From Purpureocillium takamizusanense (lineage: Eukaryota; Ascomycota; Sordariomycetes; Hypocreales; Ophiocordycipitaceae): a DNA stretch of 64,000 nt. The translations under genes and the position numbers were made by a program. The notes below the pieces were generated by a model, which saw only the letters and a list, made by a program, of their open reading frames with translations, did no database searches and had not been told where the DNA came from. The number at the start of each line of letters is the position of its first letter. Position 1 is the stretch's first letter. Below are positions 22,812 to 38,411 of the stretch, in pieces. Where the stretch lies: positions 558,001-622,000 of the forward strand of contig NC_063069.1 in NCBI RefSeq assembly GCF_022605165.1. The letters are read 5' to 3'.

Positions 22812-25296
22812 ATGGCCCAGATTCCGTCAAGCACCATCATGGCGCCGCCGCCGCCAGAGGACGGGGCCAGCTCTCGCGGGAGACGGCGGTCTCACCACGC
22901 CTGCCTCAATTGCAGGTTCGTCATTTGATCGGTCGATGATGATGTTGGTCGTCGTCACCGCCAGCGCGCCACTGACGGAGACGCAGGCGAAAGAAGACGC
23001 GCTGTCCCGGCGAAAAGCCAGCCTGTTCCAGCTGTCTTCGGCTGAGGCAGTCTTGCTCGTATCCCGCTGCCACGCGAACATCGCACGGCGACCGATCGGT
23101 AGGCACACTCGGAGCACCGCATCGCCATCTCACAAAGGACGTGTGTCGCTGACGGTCAGCAGGACGAGAGGCTCGCGCACTTGGAGGAGAAGCTGGATAT
23201 CCTTCTCAGCGGCAGCTTGTACATACGACTCCGAGCCGTGCTCCTTCCCGCGGGCATTCTGACCGGGTTCTCAGGGCGAGCAGCCATGCCACACGACAAG
23301 AACACGCACTCGAAGAGGCCGCCGACACGTCGGAAAAGTCACACTCGGCCACGCCGCCTGGCCCTGAGCTCAACAGGCCCCAGAGCCATGGCCGTCTCCC
23401 CTCTGTGATGCCTGAGTCGGACGAGTCAAGTCTGCGGCCCAGCCCGTCGGACATTGCCGTTGGCGTTGGTCTTTACTTCAAGTACTGCCACAGGCAACCG
23501 ATATGGTGCTTCTCGCGTGAAGATGTCAGCGACTACAGCACCCTCCCCGGAGAGCTTGCCTGCAGTATTATGGTACTGACGTCCCGGTTCTCAGAAAAAC
23601 GGGACCAGCTGCAGCGTTACGGCGACAGCGCGAAGCATCTCGTCATGCTTCGCCTTGCAAGTGGCACGGTGGACCTGACCACCATTGAGAGCATGTGCCT
23701 GCTCTCCTACTCGTCTTTTATAGGTAGGGAGCAGTGCATGTCAGAGCCTGAGACTGCATGAACGCTGATGCTAATCATGATGCAGATGGAAACTTTCACC
23801 TCGGCCAGTTTCATCTCGGCCTCGCGTTCCAGCTTTGCCGGACAGCCATGCTGGACTTGGAGTCGGTGTATACCGTGGACGACCCAAACACAGAAAGGAA
23901 GAAGAGGCTCTTCTGGAGCCTTCAGCTTCTGGAACAGTTTTATGGCCGTCAGAATGGGCTCTTGAGCATCCCCACGGACAGATGGCGACCGTACCACACG
24001 CAATCGCAGAGCAGTGATCGAGGGGAGCTGGACCATAAGGCGCCACCGTTACCACGAGACGAGCTTGGGTGCGCAGACCCCGACGAGTCCGGGATCTGGA
24101 ACACGAGCGTGCATCTGGCATGGGTCTGGAGCCAGGTGCGCAAGTACGTTTCCAACTGCGCCCACAACATTCTCAAGGAGCCGTGGCGCCACGACTCCAT
24201 GTACGCCAAGGTGCTCTCCGATTTCATGGAAATTGAGAATAGGATCCCCATATGCCACCGCTACGACTCTGCCAAATTCTACAAGCGCAAGGTGGAAGAA
24301 CTAAAGGTTAACCGGGACTACTGGGCGCCATGGCTGAAGGAGCAGTTTACATACCACGCCATCCCCACGGTCTTGAACCACCCGTTCCTGTACATTGTCG
24401 GCGCACAGCACAACCCCAACTTGGCCATTCCAAATACGTTTTGGAGGCGATCTTCCGAGCTGGCCCTCCTTCATGCCACATGGATTGCTCGCATGATCGA
24501 CATGGCCGTCGACAAACAGGTGCCGCTCGCGGACCCCTTCTTTGGCCATGCGGCCGCCATCGCAGCCACAGTGCATCTGTACTACTGCTGTGCAGCCGCT
24601 CCCAGGCTCAAGTACAAGTCCAACACGGATTTCGTGAAGTGCAAGAGATTCCTGAAGCGATTCGTGCACACTTCTGCTGCCTGCAAGGCCCTGGTATGAT
24701 ACCCGCGAAGTTTGGAGGGCCATTTCATGTTCCTCGTGTCGATTTTGGTGCTGACCCAAGGCGCGTAGGATCGCAACCTCGATAAGATGACCCGAATGGC
24801 GGCGGGTCCTGAGAGCATGGACATGGAGGACTGGATGCCCTCGAAGATTTATCTCAGCGTGCCCCTGATGTGGGAGATATTGCAGTTCAGCTTCACGGAT
24901 GACTCGCACGAAGCATCGACTGCGGGTTTGCTGGATGCTTCGCTCACACCCCCCGTCGCGGCCGACGATGCGAGCGAAGGCTCAACCCTGGAGATTATAG
25001 TCGCAACTTCGCCCGAGATCAGCATCAATACGGCCGATGGCGGACAGGAGGCGCCGACGATGTCCTTCAAGGCCTCTTCGCATTCGCATTCCGCGCGCGA
25101 TTCGCCTTGGAGCACGTACCGTGACGAGGACAGCCTGGCTTTCCACTTCACCCCGTGGCTGTATGCCGATTCTTCTCAGTTCATTAGCATGGGCGACATG
25201 GGGTACTATGACACGCAACCCGCCATGGGCGAGTCGCGGAGCATGGCGTGGTGGGAGGGGGACAACTTCAGCAACATCATGTTCAATCACTTTTAG
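22812..25296 (+). CDS. Zn2Cys6 transcription factor of the catabolic cluster
   Basis: A nuclear zinc-cluster activator with a fungal-specific regulatory domain. Six exons are inferred: 22812-22915, 22987-23098, 23160-23218, 23275-23723, 23786-24693 and 24769-25296. All phases agree and give 719 residues. The DNA-binding cluster has C31-x2-C34-x6-C41-x6-C48-x2-C51-x6-C58 (CLNCRRKKTRC, then CPGEKPACSSC). The first intron (GTTCGT donor) splits the cluster after CLNC. A short heptad-like linker follows (ERLAHLEEKLDILLSG). The middle-homology domain contains FHLGLAFQLCRTAMLDLE and ERKKRLFWSLQLLE. The C-terminal tail is Ser/Asp/Ala-rich and acidic, suggesting an activation region. It sits between the sarcosine-type and dimethylglycine-type oxidases, so it is the likely pathway-specific regulator (inference). 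Confidence 0.88.
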
Positions 25297-29019
<3,723 letters not shown>

Positions 29020-29760
29020 TCTAGGCACAGCATATACAACTATTTTATGTCTTTTTCCATTCAAACAGGAACTCTGCCCAGTGTTCATGTTATAGTCATA
29101 TCTGATACTCATATGCTGGCGCTGGCTGCTGGCGTGTCAACTGCCTCTCGTTGCTTCACACTCGTGCTGCTCAAAGGGGTTGGCGATATATGCAGCCAGT
29201 AGTCCACTAACAATAGTCTCTTTTGCCGGTATGACCTGGAAAACTGTCAGTGATCAAATGGTATAAAGTAAGAGTTGCTTCGGCAGACATGTCCAGGTCC
29301 TTTGTAAAGCCGCCCCAAGATTTAGGTTCAATCTTGCTCCCTCAAGCTAGCGCGGTTAACTCCAAATCAAGCGCCCCGGATTTGACGCTGATGCGCAAAT
29401 CACAGAGCCTGAAATCCGACACTACAGCCAAAAGAAGCAAATGGATTGCAACCGCGGCGACCCACCGCTGTGAGATGGCCAAAGGGCGTAATTCGAGCCG
29501 CGCTCAGCTATCCACAGGTGCAGTTGCCCGTCAAATATTGGGTGGTTTTAGCCGCGTTCCGTGTCTTTTACGTACTTGTAGCCTGTAAGCCGAGGCCGGC
29601 CAACACTTGAAGGCATACACGGCTCCGAGTTCGGGAATGGCGCTCCAAGAGGTCCAGCTCGACCGTATTAGCATTGGGGAATCCGCTTCTTGATCATGAC
29701 CATTCCTGCACCATCGCACCGTCTACCGTCACCCGATTTACCAATTTTGAAGTGACCAAC
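29020..29760. other. Intergenic region
   Basis: About 740 bases between two same-strand genes. No credible gene; it should hold the terminator of the oxidase and the promoter of the transporter. Confidence 0.55.
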
Positions 29761-30749
29761 ATGGCCATGGAAGTCAACAAAGAGCACGGAGGGGAGCCGA
29801 CAACAACATCATTGGCACCACAAGATGTGGGCTTCGCCGCCATGAGCTCACGCCTGGCCGATCCTGTACCTACCCTTCAGTAGACGGTACGGTCCGAATC
29901 GTCCATGTTTGCTAATCGACTCAGGCTCCTCTCGCCATGGGCGGCTTTGCCACGACCCTTCTCACGGTGTCACTGGCCATGATGAACTTCCGCGGCGTTA
30001 CCGTTCAGACAATGTTTGTCGGTAATCTGTGTTTCGTGGCTTGCGTTGGGCTGCTCATCAGCGCTCAATGGTTCATGATCAAGGGCGACACGTTTTCGTA
30101 TACCGTTTTAACAGCGTTTGGTACGCATGTGCTCCTTTCAATCACCTGAGAAATTGAGGGCCGCCCTGGGTCTAGGTTTGAAATCGGGCAAGTCTCACTG
30201 ACTCCTGGTCTTACAGGGCTCTTCTACGGCGGCTATGGCGCTGTCATGATACCCTGGTTTGGCGTTGTCGATGCGTACGGCGGCTTCACACCCGAGTTCT
30301 ACAACGCGTTCGGCTTCTTCATTCTCAGTAAGAGCAAGACTACATCCGCCATCTTCTTGTAAAACTTCTGACCATTCACACCTAGTTTGGGGGGTACTCA
30401 ATATCTTTTTTCTCATCGCCTCCATCAGACTGTACGTTCCCACACCAAGGGCATTCTTGGCTGTACTCACACGATGCTAATGACGCCAACTAGGAGCATT
30501 GTCTATGTTCTTGTGTTCACAGCAATCGAATTCTGCCTCGTTCTCGACGGCGTGTCCCAATTTGTCAAGGCAGATGGCCACGACGAGACGTATGCGGCGA
30601 TGCAGAAGGCAGCCGGGGCATTCGGCTTCATTGCCGGCTTGCTGGGGTATTACTGCACCGCGCACTATTTGTGCGAAGATGCGCTGGGTTTCTCCGTGCC
30701 CATGGGCGACACGTCCCGTTTCTTTGTCAAGCGCCGGAAAACCAGCTAG
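29761..30749 (+). CDS. GPR1/FUN34/YaaH-family transporter
   Basis: A six-segment membrane protein of the acetate uptake (Ady2/Ato, AcpA) family, which moves acetate and has been linked to ammonium release in yeast. Five exons (29761-29865, 29925-30120, 30217-30327, 30386-30431, 30494-30749) join in phase into 237 residues. The family signature after the soluble N-terminus reads DPAPLAMGGFATT, a variant of NPAPLGL. Membrane segments include TLLTVSLAMMNF, MFVGNLCFVACVGLLISAQW, LFYGGYGAVMIPWF and FGFIAGLLGYYCTAHYL. The Asn of the signature is Asp here, and the usual Gly-Leu is Ala-Met, so acetate specificity is not assured. It is the last gene on the same strand as the demethylation genes. It might handle a carboxylate substrate, acetate or ammonium linked to the pathway (inference). 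Confidence 0.88.
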
Positions 30750-32194
30750 CGGACATGTACCGGAAAATGAAGAAGGGAGTTCACAAAGAAAGAGAAACTG
30801 GCTTCAGGTGTGCAGAGCAGGGGCGGCTGGACGACCCATGGCCGTCTACTCAGCTGCCGAAAGGAAACAATATTTCCAGCCATGCTGCTTGGTCTGCCAA
30901 GGCGCCTGTGAACAGGCCTATTTGATGCATGGACACTCGTCGAACTGATTAATCGTACGGAGTCTACGCTGGCGGCGAGTGAAATTGCTTGGTCCTTTGT
31001 ACAATGCCATCGCATGCCTGTCCTATTCGGGCCTATCCTATCAATATCAATTCCGTTGCGGAAGAATGCTGCGGAATTGGAGTCGTCACCCAACACAATC
31101 GCCACATCATCCAGTCGTGCGGCCTCCGCCTACTGCGCCCCTTCTCGGACTGGCTGGCGTCTGATGCGACCAACAGGTAACACCTCGTTGATATTGAGGT
31201 AGATTCGGGGCTGTAACGAAACTGAGAAGGTTCCATATCGTGCCTAGGGTAACAGGCAAGTGAACCACTCCATGCCGAGAGCGTACACGATGAGCAGCAC
31301 CCGATTCCGTAGAGGTACCTGCGCCGATGAAGTTCAACGTTTATAATCGTCCGGGAAGGCGAAGGCCTGCGCTGTACCTTGGTTCCTTCAGAGCCTCAGC
31401 CGCCCGAACATGAACCCACGTTATCGGGCTGCCTTCTCCCGGACGGTCGAGTCATTCTGTCCCCCACAGATCAGTGCTCAATCAAAGCGCAAGCTTGAAG
31501 CGGATACCACTATGGCGTATTCGAGAAATCGTGCGCGGAACGGACCGCACCGGTCTCATTCCAAAGACGAGCGTCCTTTCAAGGAAGTCGTCCACAAAGC
31601 CTACCTACCGCCACTGAGGCCAGCTGACTACACTCTGGTATAGTGTGAGATGCCTTTCGCTCAATCGCGTCTTCTCACCTCCACTCATGATCCGGCCGCA
31701 CTAGGAAGCTGCAACAATGATATTGACCCGCGTATCCTGATCCCTAACTCCGCGTAGTATTCACGAGGAGACCACTCGAACGCAAACGCAGAGCCCGTTG
31801 GAGCGGCTCCTCTCCACCGGCTCAGCTTCGTCGATTTGGAGGACTGCAGGTGACCCGGAAAGCCACGTCATAAAGCACAGACGTCTTTTTTTTCTCTTCT
31901 ACTACTGAAGAGGCGTTGGTCGCAGACCGTTTCATTTCAAACGTAGGGGATGATTCATCCACGTGCAGCCAACGTTTGAGGGGTTGGCTGTAACTAGGCA
32001 GAACTGGAGGCGACCGAGAGTTATTTCGTGCCGCTGCGCCGCGCCGCCGGAAGATTTAATCTTGCATTTCGAAGATCACCACCACGCACCATCCTCCGCC
32101 TTAATCTACAGAGATACCTCTTCCCATAGGGCACACCATCACATCCGCGAAGCACGCCGATGCCCGCCTTACCGATGGGTGTTACCGTGTCATC
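30750..32194. other. Gene-free interval, possibly with an unresolved 5' exon of the next gene
   Basis: No gene is recognised in about 1.4 kb. The next gene lacks a visible signal peptide from its first ATG, so an upstream exon may lie near 32000-32190, where the frame is open and a CTACAG acceptor-like site occurs near 32110. I could not identify it. Confidence 0.4.
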
Positions 32195-33622
32195 ATGTTC
32201 AACGTGCACAGGCGAGATACGCTTCCGGACACAGTAACGGTATCGACCGAGCAACAAAGTACGACAACGACGGAGCAACGGATTACAAGAACAACCACGC
32301 GACAAGGTACAACTACGGCCAAGCAACAGAGTGCAACCACAACCACGCAACAAAGCACCACAACAACCAAACAGCAAAGTGCAACAACAATAACAACAAC
32401 AACAACAACCGAGGAACAAAGTACGACACCGACCGAGACTCCACACCTGACCGTCAACGTAGGGCCATTGACGACGACTTTCAAGCCTAATTCGAGTTGT
32501 GCTAGTCTGAGGTTTGCCGTGTCTGGCAATAAGGTCCAGCCAGGCACTCTTCAAGAACTCTGGCAGTGGAATTACGGATATGAGTGCTCATTCACGCAAC
32601 AGCAGGCAGCTCCTAGCTGCCTTCCTTCTCTCTATGGCCCAGCGTGGAATGCAATGTACGTGCAAGGAAGCAACGACATATATCCCGTGTTCTCCCCGGG
32701 ATCGATATGCCCCTCGGGATACGGGTCAAGCTGCTTCATGGTTCGGGGCGTGCCGACATCAACCACGACCGTCTATCATGGCCAAACTGCACCAGTGTCA
32801 CAATGGCACGATATACACGACGGCGAGATTGCGATAGGCTGCTGCCCGAGGTAGGTCAAGGTCCGACCTCCGATGCACACCGGTTTAGGTCCTGAGACGT
32901 AGGCTACATGTAGTAGCATAGACTGATGGTACGAGTCTTGTAGCGGATACACGTGCCGAGGATCATACAGTTGCATGTCTCAGCCGACGGCTGGCGAGAT
33001 GTTTACAGCAAACATGGCAGGCTGTTCCCTTTCGGCTACCCGATCCCTTACCACCATGGTCGTGGCTTCTGATGCGATTCACCTGATCAGGGCCCCTCAG
33101 GTGGTCCTTGTACAGTCCAATGATCAAAGCCCAAACACCAGCGCGCCATCGAGCTCTCCCGATGACGGCTCTGCATCTCGTGGAGGCATGTCGACGGGCG
33201 CCAAAGCAGCGATTGGGACAGTCATTCCACTCGTATTCCTCGCGATGGCTCTGGGGGCCTACTTTCTAATCCGCAGACGCCGCCGGCATCTCAACGACAA
33301 GAACGGTACGCAGCCGGATCAAAACGAAGAAGCAGCTGCGGCGGGACAGGCTGAGCTGGACGGTGCTGGCGCCGCTTCAGCCTCCCCACTATCGGGCAAG
33401 GCCGAGTTGGATACATCGGGTCAGAGAATATCAGAGCTCGTGGGCAGCCCGGGGACGGTGCCGGGTGTTCTCGAAGGCATACAAGAACTTCCCGGAGACT
33501 ACGGAAGAAGTCCGTCTGAGCTAGGCGAGCATGGATCGAGAGCCCCGGCACCAAGTCCGAGGCCTACAGAGGCAGACGAAACCGTAGTGCCTGCAGCCGG
33601 CCAAGCCTGCAGCGATCACTAA
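32195..33622 (+). CDS. Thr/Gln-rich cell-surface protein with one transmembrane segment
   Basis: A predicted plasma-membrane sensor or wall-anchored protein of the fungal mucin-like type; no enzyme domain is seen. Two exons (32195-32850, 32971-33622) join in phase as ...IGCCP-SCMSQ. The order is a Thr/Gln-rich low-complexity tract (TTTTEQ, TTTAKQQ units), a Cys-containing ectodomain (SSCASLRF, YECSFTQQQ, SICPSGYGSSCF, IGCCP), a Ser/Pro/Asp linker, one membrane helix (AAIGTVIPLVFLAMALGAYFL), a basic stop-transfer RRRRR, and an acidic Glu/Ala/Pro-rich cytosolic tail. From the first ATG there are about 435 residues and no signal peptide, so the true start is probably in an upstream exon. The architecture is common in filamentous fungi but its role is unknown. 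Confidence 0.7.
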
Positions 33623-34920
33623 AGATCCCGTTCAACTCACAGCTCGACCTCAAGACGATCTACATAGTCTGCTCAAGCCTGGAAAGGGGACTCGTGGTTG
33701 CTGGGGGTGGTTGGGCGACCGAAGTGTCACGGCATGGATCAAGCATGTTTCTATGGAGTTGAGTGCAGCCAAGCATCCAGGGGGGCTACAACGTGGTGTT
33801 GACCCGGGCTTGTGGGCGGTGTCGTACCCGTGCATTAGACTCAGATCAATGCCGGAAGCAACCGAAGCACAGAGGTTTCCGGTATGTTATACATTGATTC
33901 TTAATACACCATGATGCATGAGGGATGGGGCGAGCCTGGACAGCAAATCGATCAACTTGAGACCTTCAACGCAAATGCGACGTAGCATCTGCGAAATCAA
34001 GCGCTTCCCTTGTGACCTCATGCGGGGGTGCCTGAATTAATGCATAATCAATATTGCGCATGAACAGTTAGTATATAGAACGGCATGGGGGTCCGCCACT
34101 TTTGCCTGCCCGATGGTTTGATAGTGGGCCCCTCTCGTATTGTTCAGTGTTTTGCTACTTCGAGGATGCGATAAAAGTTACTCAATATTTCACTCAGCCC
34201 GTGCGTCTAGGCTGAGGCGGCTAGCAATCGAGCTGACCTCTGTGGCTGCCGTAACGAGTTCCAAAAACACAGCTCAGCTACACAGCCTGCAGGATGGCTT
34301 AAGAGCTATTCAAAGCTGCCCGGTCCACGCGGGTGCAACAAAGTATAGGAGTACATAGGCAGGAACGTGACAACGATGGCCAGGCGAGAGCCGCAAGAGA
34401 TTTTTTAGCATAACCTACATGTGGTCAATTCATGACGCAGAAACAGGACGCATTACGCGCCTGCTACCCGCGGAAACTGTCTATTCACACCCCTCGGCCA
34501 TGTTCCGACAGGCTGACAGGGCCGTCCCAACTTGAATCGCCCCGTCTCCTGCCGAGGTAAAGACTCTTCAGCGCGCCAACGACACTTTTTCTGCGCTGAG
34601 TAACTCTGACTGAGTCCTGTGCCTCACCATCGCGGCGCAGAGAGATCAATTGAGCCGCGAGCTCCCTGCGCAAGTTTCGCGTTTGGTTTGGTTGGCTATG
34701 TTCGCTTGGTGTCTGACTGCGGCGAGTTGATCTGATCGACCGCGCAATCCCACAGCCCTGAAGTGTGGGATACGAGTTTTGCCCGTCGTGTGACGACCAT
34801 CTTCATTGGTCTAAGCACCCGGCGAGTTGCGCCCGTCAGTCCAGGGGTGCGGGGATGAAATCGGTCAGCCGACGTCACTGCCTCAACATGGGCGCAGATC
34901 CCGATCGAAAGGCACGGGCG
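33623..34920. other. Convergent intergenic region of about 1.3 kb
   Basis: Nothing recognisable as a gene. Short frames here lack domains and splice support. Confidence 0.5.
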
Positions 34921-35454
34921 TCAGCTCAGATCCTTCTCCATCTCAATGAAGCACAAGTCCACCGGCAAGTGCAGATCGCTGAACTTTTCGCGGGGAAACG
35001 GCGACGTCCCACCCGTCTTGCGGTAGCCGCGACGCTGGTACCAGGCGAGGAGGTGCTCCCGCGTCGAGAGCGCGTCCAGATCCACGGTGGTCGCGGCCCA
35101 GGCTCGCTGACAGTAGGCCTCGGCGTACTCGAGGACCTGGCGCCCAAGGCCGTTGCTCTGATGTGCCGCGTCGACCGAAAGCATCGACAGCCGAGCGTGT
35201 CCGTTGCTGCGCTTGGCCACATGGACCGATGCCACCAGGTTGCCGGCAACCGTGGCCATGAGAATGGCGCTGTCGGCGCGCGTTATTGTAGCCGTGACTT
35301 CCTCGATCCCGATGTGGAAGCGAGCACCCAACTCCATGTCGGCTGTCCATCCCTGTCGGTTGTCGGGTGCGCGAAACGCGGCTTGGACCAGTTCCCGGAC
35401 CTGCGTCGCATCGTCCACGGTTGCGAGGCGAAACTGTGGGGTTGGGCTCGCCAT
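34921..35454 (-). CDS. GNAT-family N-acetyltransferase
   Basis: An intronless 177-residue protein with the GCN5-related acetyltransferase fold, transferring acetyl from acetyl-CoA to an amine. FRLATVDDATQVRELVQAAF is the usual first strand-helix. LSMLSVDAAHQSNGLGRQV is the strand-4/motif A region with the Q-x-x-G-x-G acetyl-CoA loop. LLAWYQRRGYRKTG is motif B (the YxxxGY type). The ATG at 35454 (AAAAATGG) fits the fold; the frame is open a little further upstream but without ATG. Size and simplicity suggest a small-molecule or antibiotic-type acetyltransferase, but no substrate can be named. Its neighbours are unrelated. Confidence 0.88.
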   Translation of the reverse strand: MASPTPQFRLATVDDATQVRELVQAAFRAPDNRQGWTADMELGARFHIGIEEVTATITRADSAILMATVAGNLVASVHVAKRSNGHARLSMLSVDAAHQSNGLGRQVLEYAEAYCQRAWAATTVDLDALSTREHLLAWYQRRGYRKTGGTSPFPREKFSDLHLPVDLCFIEMEKDLS

Positions 35455-37545
35455 TTTTTTTGACTCAAAGACAATGGGATTGGCGAAACTGAAGGGGAGC
35501 CAGGGAATGCTGGATGGTAATTGAGCCTGCAATGTTCAATGCTGTTTATGCATGCGAAAGCATAACGAGCCACCTGTTGAAACAGTCGCCAATGCGCTGG
35601 CCGCGGGTGAAAAACTTAATAAATGAAGCCCACGCAGCGTCAGATTTTGAAGGGCGTCGCCTACATGCTTACAAGGCCCGCCTTATTGCGAAGAAGGGCG
35701 TTGACTACATACCCGCAGGACTAGACTACGGAGTTGAAGGGCCAAGTCCAGGCCGCTTTTTAATCACAGTTGACATGAGGGAGAGCTAGGAAGGGAAGGT
35801 GTTTTTTTTTTTTCATTTTGGTGCCTGTCCTTTGCCCAAATCAGGAACGCAGGATAGATCGACCAACCGGTTGATTTGCGAAGGCGGGCGAGCATATCCA
35901 TGTAACCTGCGTGGGGATGAAACGGGGGCCACCGAATCGTCTGTACCAAGATTACTGCAACAGCATGTACAGTGCCTTGTAACGCGAAAGTGGTTGAAAA
36001 GTCATGGGTCTTCGCCAGCCAACACATCCAGGCTCGATTATTAGGATAGTGTTGTCGTGAGACGATGATGTGCTGGCTGCGCGAGGCGACATGTGCTCGG
36101 CATGACGCGCGGTTTTCGATGAGCCGCTCACCCACAAACACGACTTTAAAGACCCCGGTAACGAGTGCAAGCGGCTTTAAACGGTCGGTTTTGTGGCACG
36201 TACGAGTTCCCCTACGGAACGTGTTATGCGCCAAGGAGCCATGTTCATCATGCTTCGTCTACAGATGGGTCTATATAGGCACCCTGCTTTAACGGAAGAA
36301 CGGAGAGACGGTTTTGTTCCATATTAATAAGCCGTATTTGATTACCGTTTAAATATACTACACTTTATTATGGACGGTACAGATTCCAGGCAGCGAAAGG
36401 CCCTGTGAGGAGGAGCTGTGAGATGGGTTGCGTAACGCTGAAATATAGAACGTAACAAGCAGGCCGGGACCGTTGGCACACCATGACCATATAACACTAC
36501 GTACCACCACCCAACCAACACGGTCCTGTCTCGGGGCAGAGGCACGCAGCAATTTCGTTTGGCCAGCGGGTTCAGCCCCAGCCGCTAGAGAAGCCCAGGC
36601 GGGTGATGGGGCCCAGGGGGGAAAGAAAAAACTTGACCACACAGCCGGTGGCGGGCGCCACGAGTCCCTCCGGCGGCCTTTTTCCCCATTCCGCTATCCC
36701 GCCATCCCGCCAGACGCACCGTCGTGTGCCCCACGCGAGGCGAAACAGCTCCAGGGCCAATGCTTCGGTGGGGAAAACGGCGAGAGCGTGGCGAGGGCAA
36801 GCAAGCAAGGCAAGGCGATCCGATCCGCCTGATACCTCTGCAACATTGGGTACATGATGCGTGGTTGCTTGCAGGAATGAGAGGGAACTTGGTTGGATCC
36901 GCGTCGCCGCTGTTCATGCCGCCGCACGAAGTTACAGTGTTGTATGTGCCTGCTTTCAGGGGCCTCGGGTCAGAAAACGACTGGACGCGGCACGGCACGG
37001 CACGGCACGAGAGAATGTACTGTACATGCTAGCCGGCGCGGAAACGAAGCAATTCATAGGTACCAGCAGCTTCAACAACCGGCACATCGCACCAAGCCTG
37101 TCACAATCATCAAGGAAACGCTCACAATCCACAGGCCCTCGAAACCGCGCGGTTGCATGTCATGCAGCAACCACAGGAACGGGCGATGGGCGACGGGGGT
37201 GGCGCCGGAGGGGATGCTTCAAACCCGCAGCCGAGAGCCGTGGCCAACTACAGGTACTTCGTAAGCCGTACTAGTACGCACCGAGTAGTACTTCGTACAG
37301 CAAGTACCTTTCTCTACCTAGTGTAACGGCGCCGTGTTCCGCCCCTCGCCCGGGTGGAGGGCGGGGGCCGCAAAAAGTCCTTTTTTCTCATCGGCATAGA
37401 TTTGATTGGGGCAGGCGCGCTAGCAGCGCAGCGTAGGGCAGCATGGCAGGCAGGCAGGGCAAGGCGCAGTCACTCCGTCTGTCATTCAGAGGGCCGTCTC
37501 TCTCTCTGCCTTTGCCCCTGGACTGGACCAGAGAGCGCCTGTTGG

Positions 37546-37562
37546 CCCCCCCCCCCCCCCCC
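37546..37562 (+). repeat. Poly-C run (17 C)
   Basis: A homopolymer of about seventeen C upstream of the sulfatase-fold gene, the longest homopolymer in the window. Confidence 0.8.
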
Positions 37563-37856
37563 TCCCCTGTGGCGCCGTACTTTCGTAGCAGCCACGCCGG
37601 CTGGGGACACGATCGACACTGGGCGGGCAGGCGAGAAGTGAGATGACATCGGACTCGGACTCAGCCCAGCGCGGTATGACAGCGCCACTAGCGCACCGAA
37701 AAGGGTGGTTACGCTGCGTGTGCATGCCAAGTCGACAGGCACACGGGGCGTCCCGTCTGGTTTGGTCAGGTCTTTCAGCGCCGCCCGTCGGTTGGCCGGC
37801 AGTCCAGTCCAATCCACCCATCGGGCTCGCTTCTTCCTCGCAAAGGCACACCCGAG

Positions 37857-37876
37857 CGAGCGAGCGAGCGAGCCTC
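37857..37876 (+). repeat. (GAGC)5 tetranucleotide repeat
   Basis: Five tandem GAGC units in the gene-free region upstream of the sulfatase-fold gene. Confidence 0.75.
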
Positions 37877-38343
37877 GTACATACAAGAAGAGTACGAACG
37901 CAGTGGAGCAGATTGAATCCCTTGCTCGTCCCTCGATTGATTGATTGGCTTTTCTTCCCTTTTCAATGCTGCGTGGGTTGTGTGGGCAGACACGCATGAT
38001 CTTGCTTCATGTTGACTGACCGCACGAATCAACACCCCCCTCCCCTCCTTGGAGAAAAAAGCACCCTTTTGTCTCGCGTCGCTTTGCCGTGCTCGCGTGC
38101 TCACCTGCCCCCTTTATTTCGTTCCGTGGCTTTGCTTGCCGGCTGCTCGCTTGCCCTGAGCGTGACCTGATCCTTTCTCGTTTCGAGTTCAGACCCTCTC
38201 TCTTTCTCTTTCTCTCTCTCCTCCCCCTCCCCCCTCTTTGCCTCATCCCCCCCCCCCTTTTCCTCGCTCGGTTCGTTGCCGTATCCCGTCGTCGTCGTCG
38301 CGCGCCATCACGACCAGCAGCGAGCCCGCCGCCCAATACTGCC

Positions 38344-38349
38344 ATGTGA
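38344..38349 (+). promoter_or_regulatory. Minimal start-stop upstream ORF (ATG TGA)
   Basis: An ATG immediately followed by TGA lies 62 bases before the main ATG at 38412, in a fair context (TGCCATGT). Start-stop uORFs can stall ribosomes and damp translation. This holds only if the transcript begins upstream of it, which is likely given the long CT-rich leader. Confidence 0.5.
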
Positions 38350-38411
38350 AGCACCATTTCGCACCGTCCTTACCTCCCCCCTCCTTGTCGTCGTCGCGCG
38401 CGCCGATCGGT

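Larger units (their letters stand above)
35455..38411. other. Gene-free interval of about 3 kb with low-complexity DNA
   Basis: No credible gene. The right half holds (GAGC)n near 37857-37876, a 17-C run (37546-37562), (CACGG)n-like units near 36990-37010 and a CT-rich tract (about 38195-38260). These look like the leader and promoter of the sulfatase-fold gene. Confidence 0.5.

Noticed and set aside
36473..36998. Overlapping frames on both strands (up to 137 codons)
   Set aside because: Frames on both strands are equally long, as expected from stop-poor GC-rich DNA, and none has a domain.
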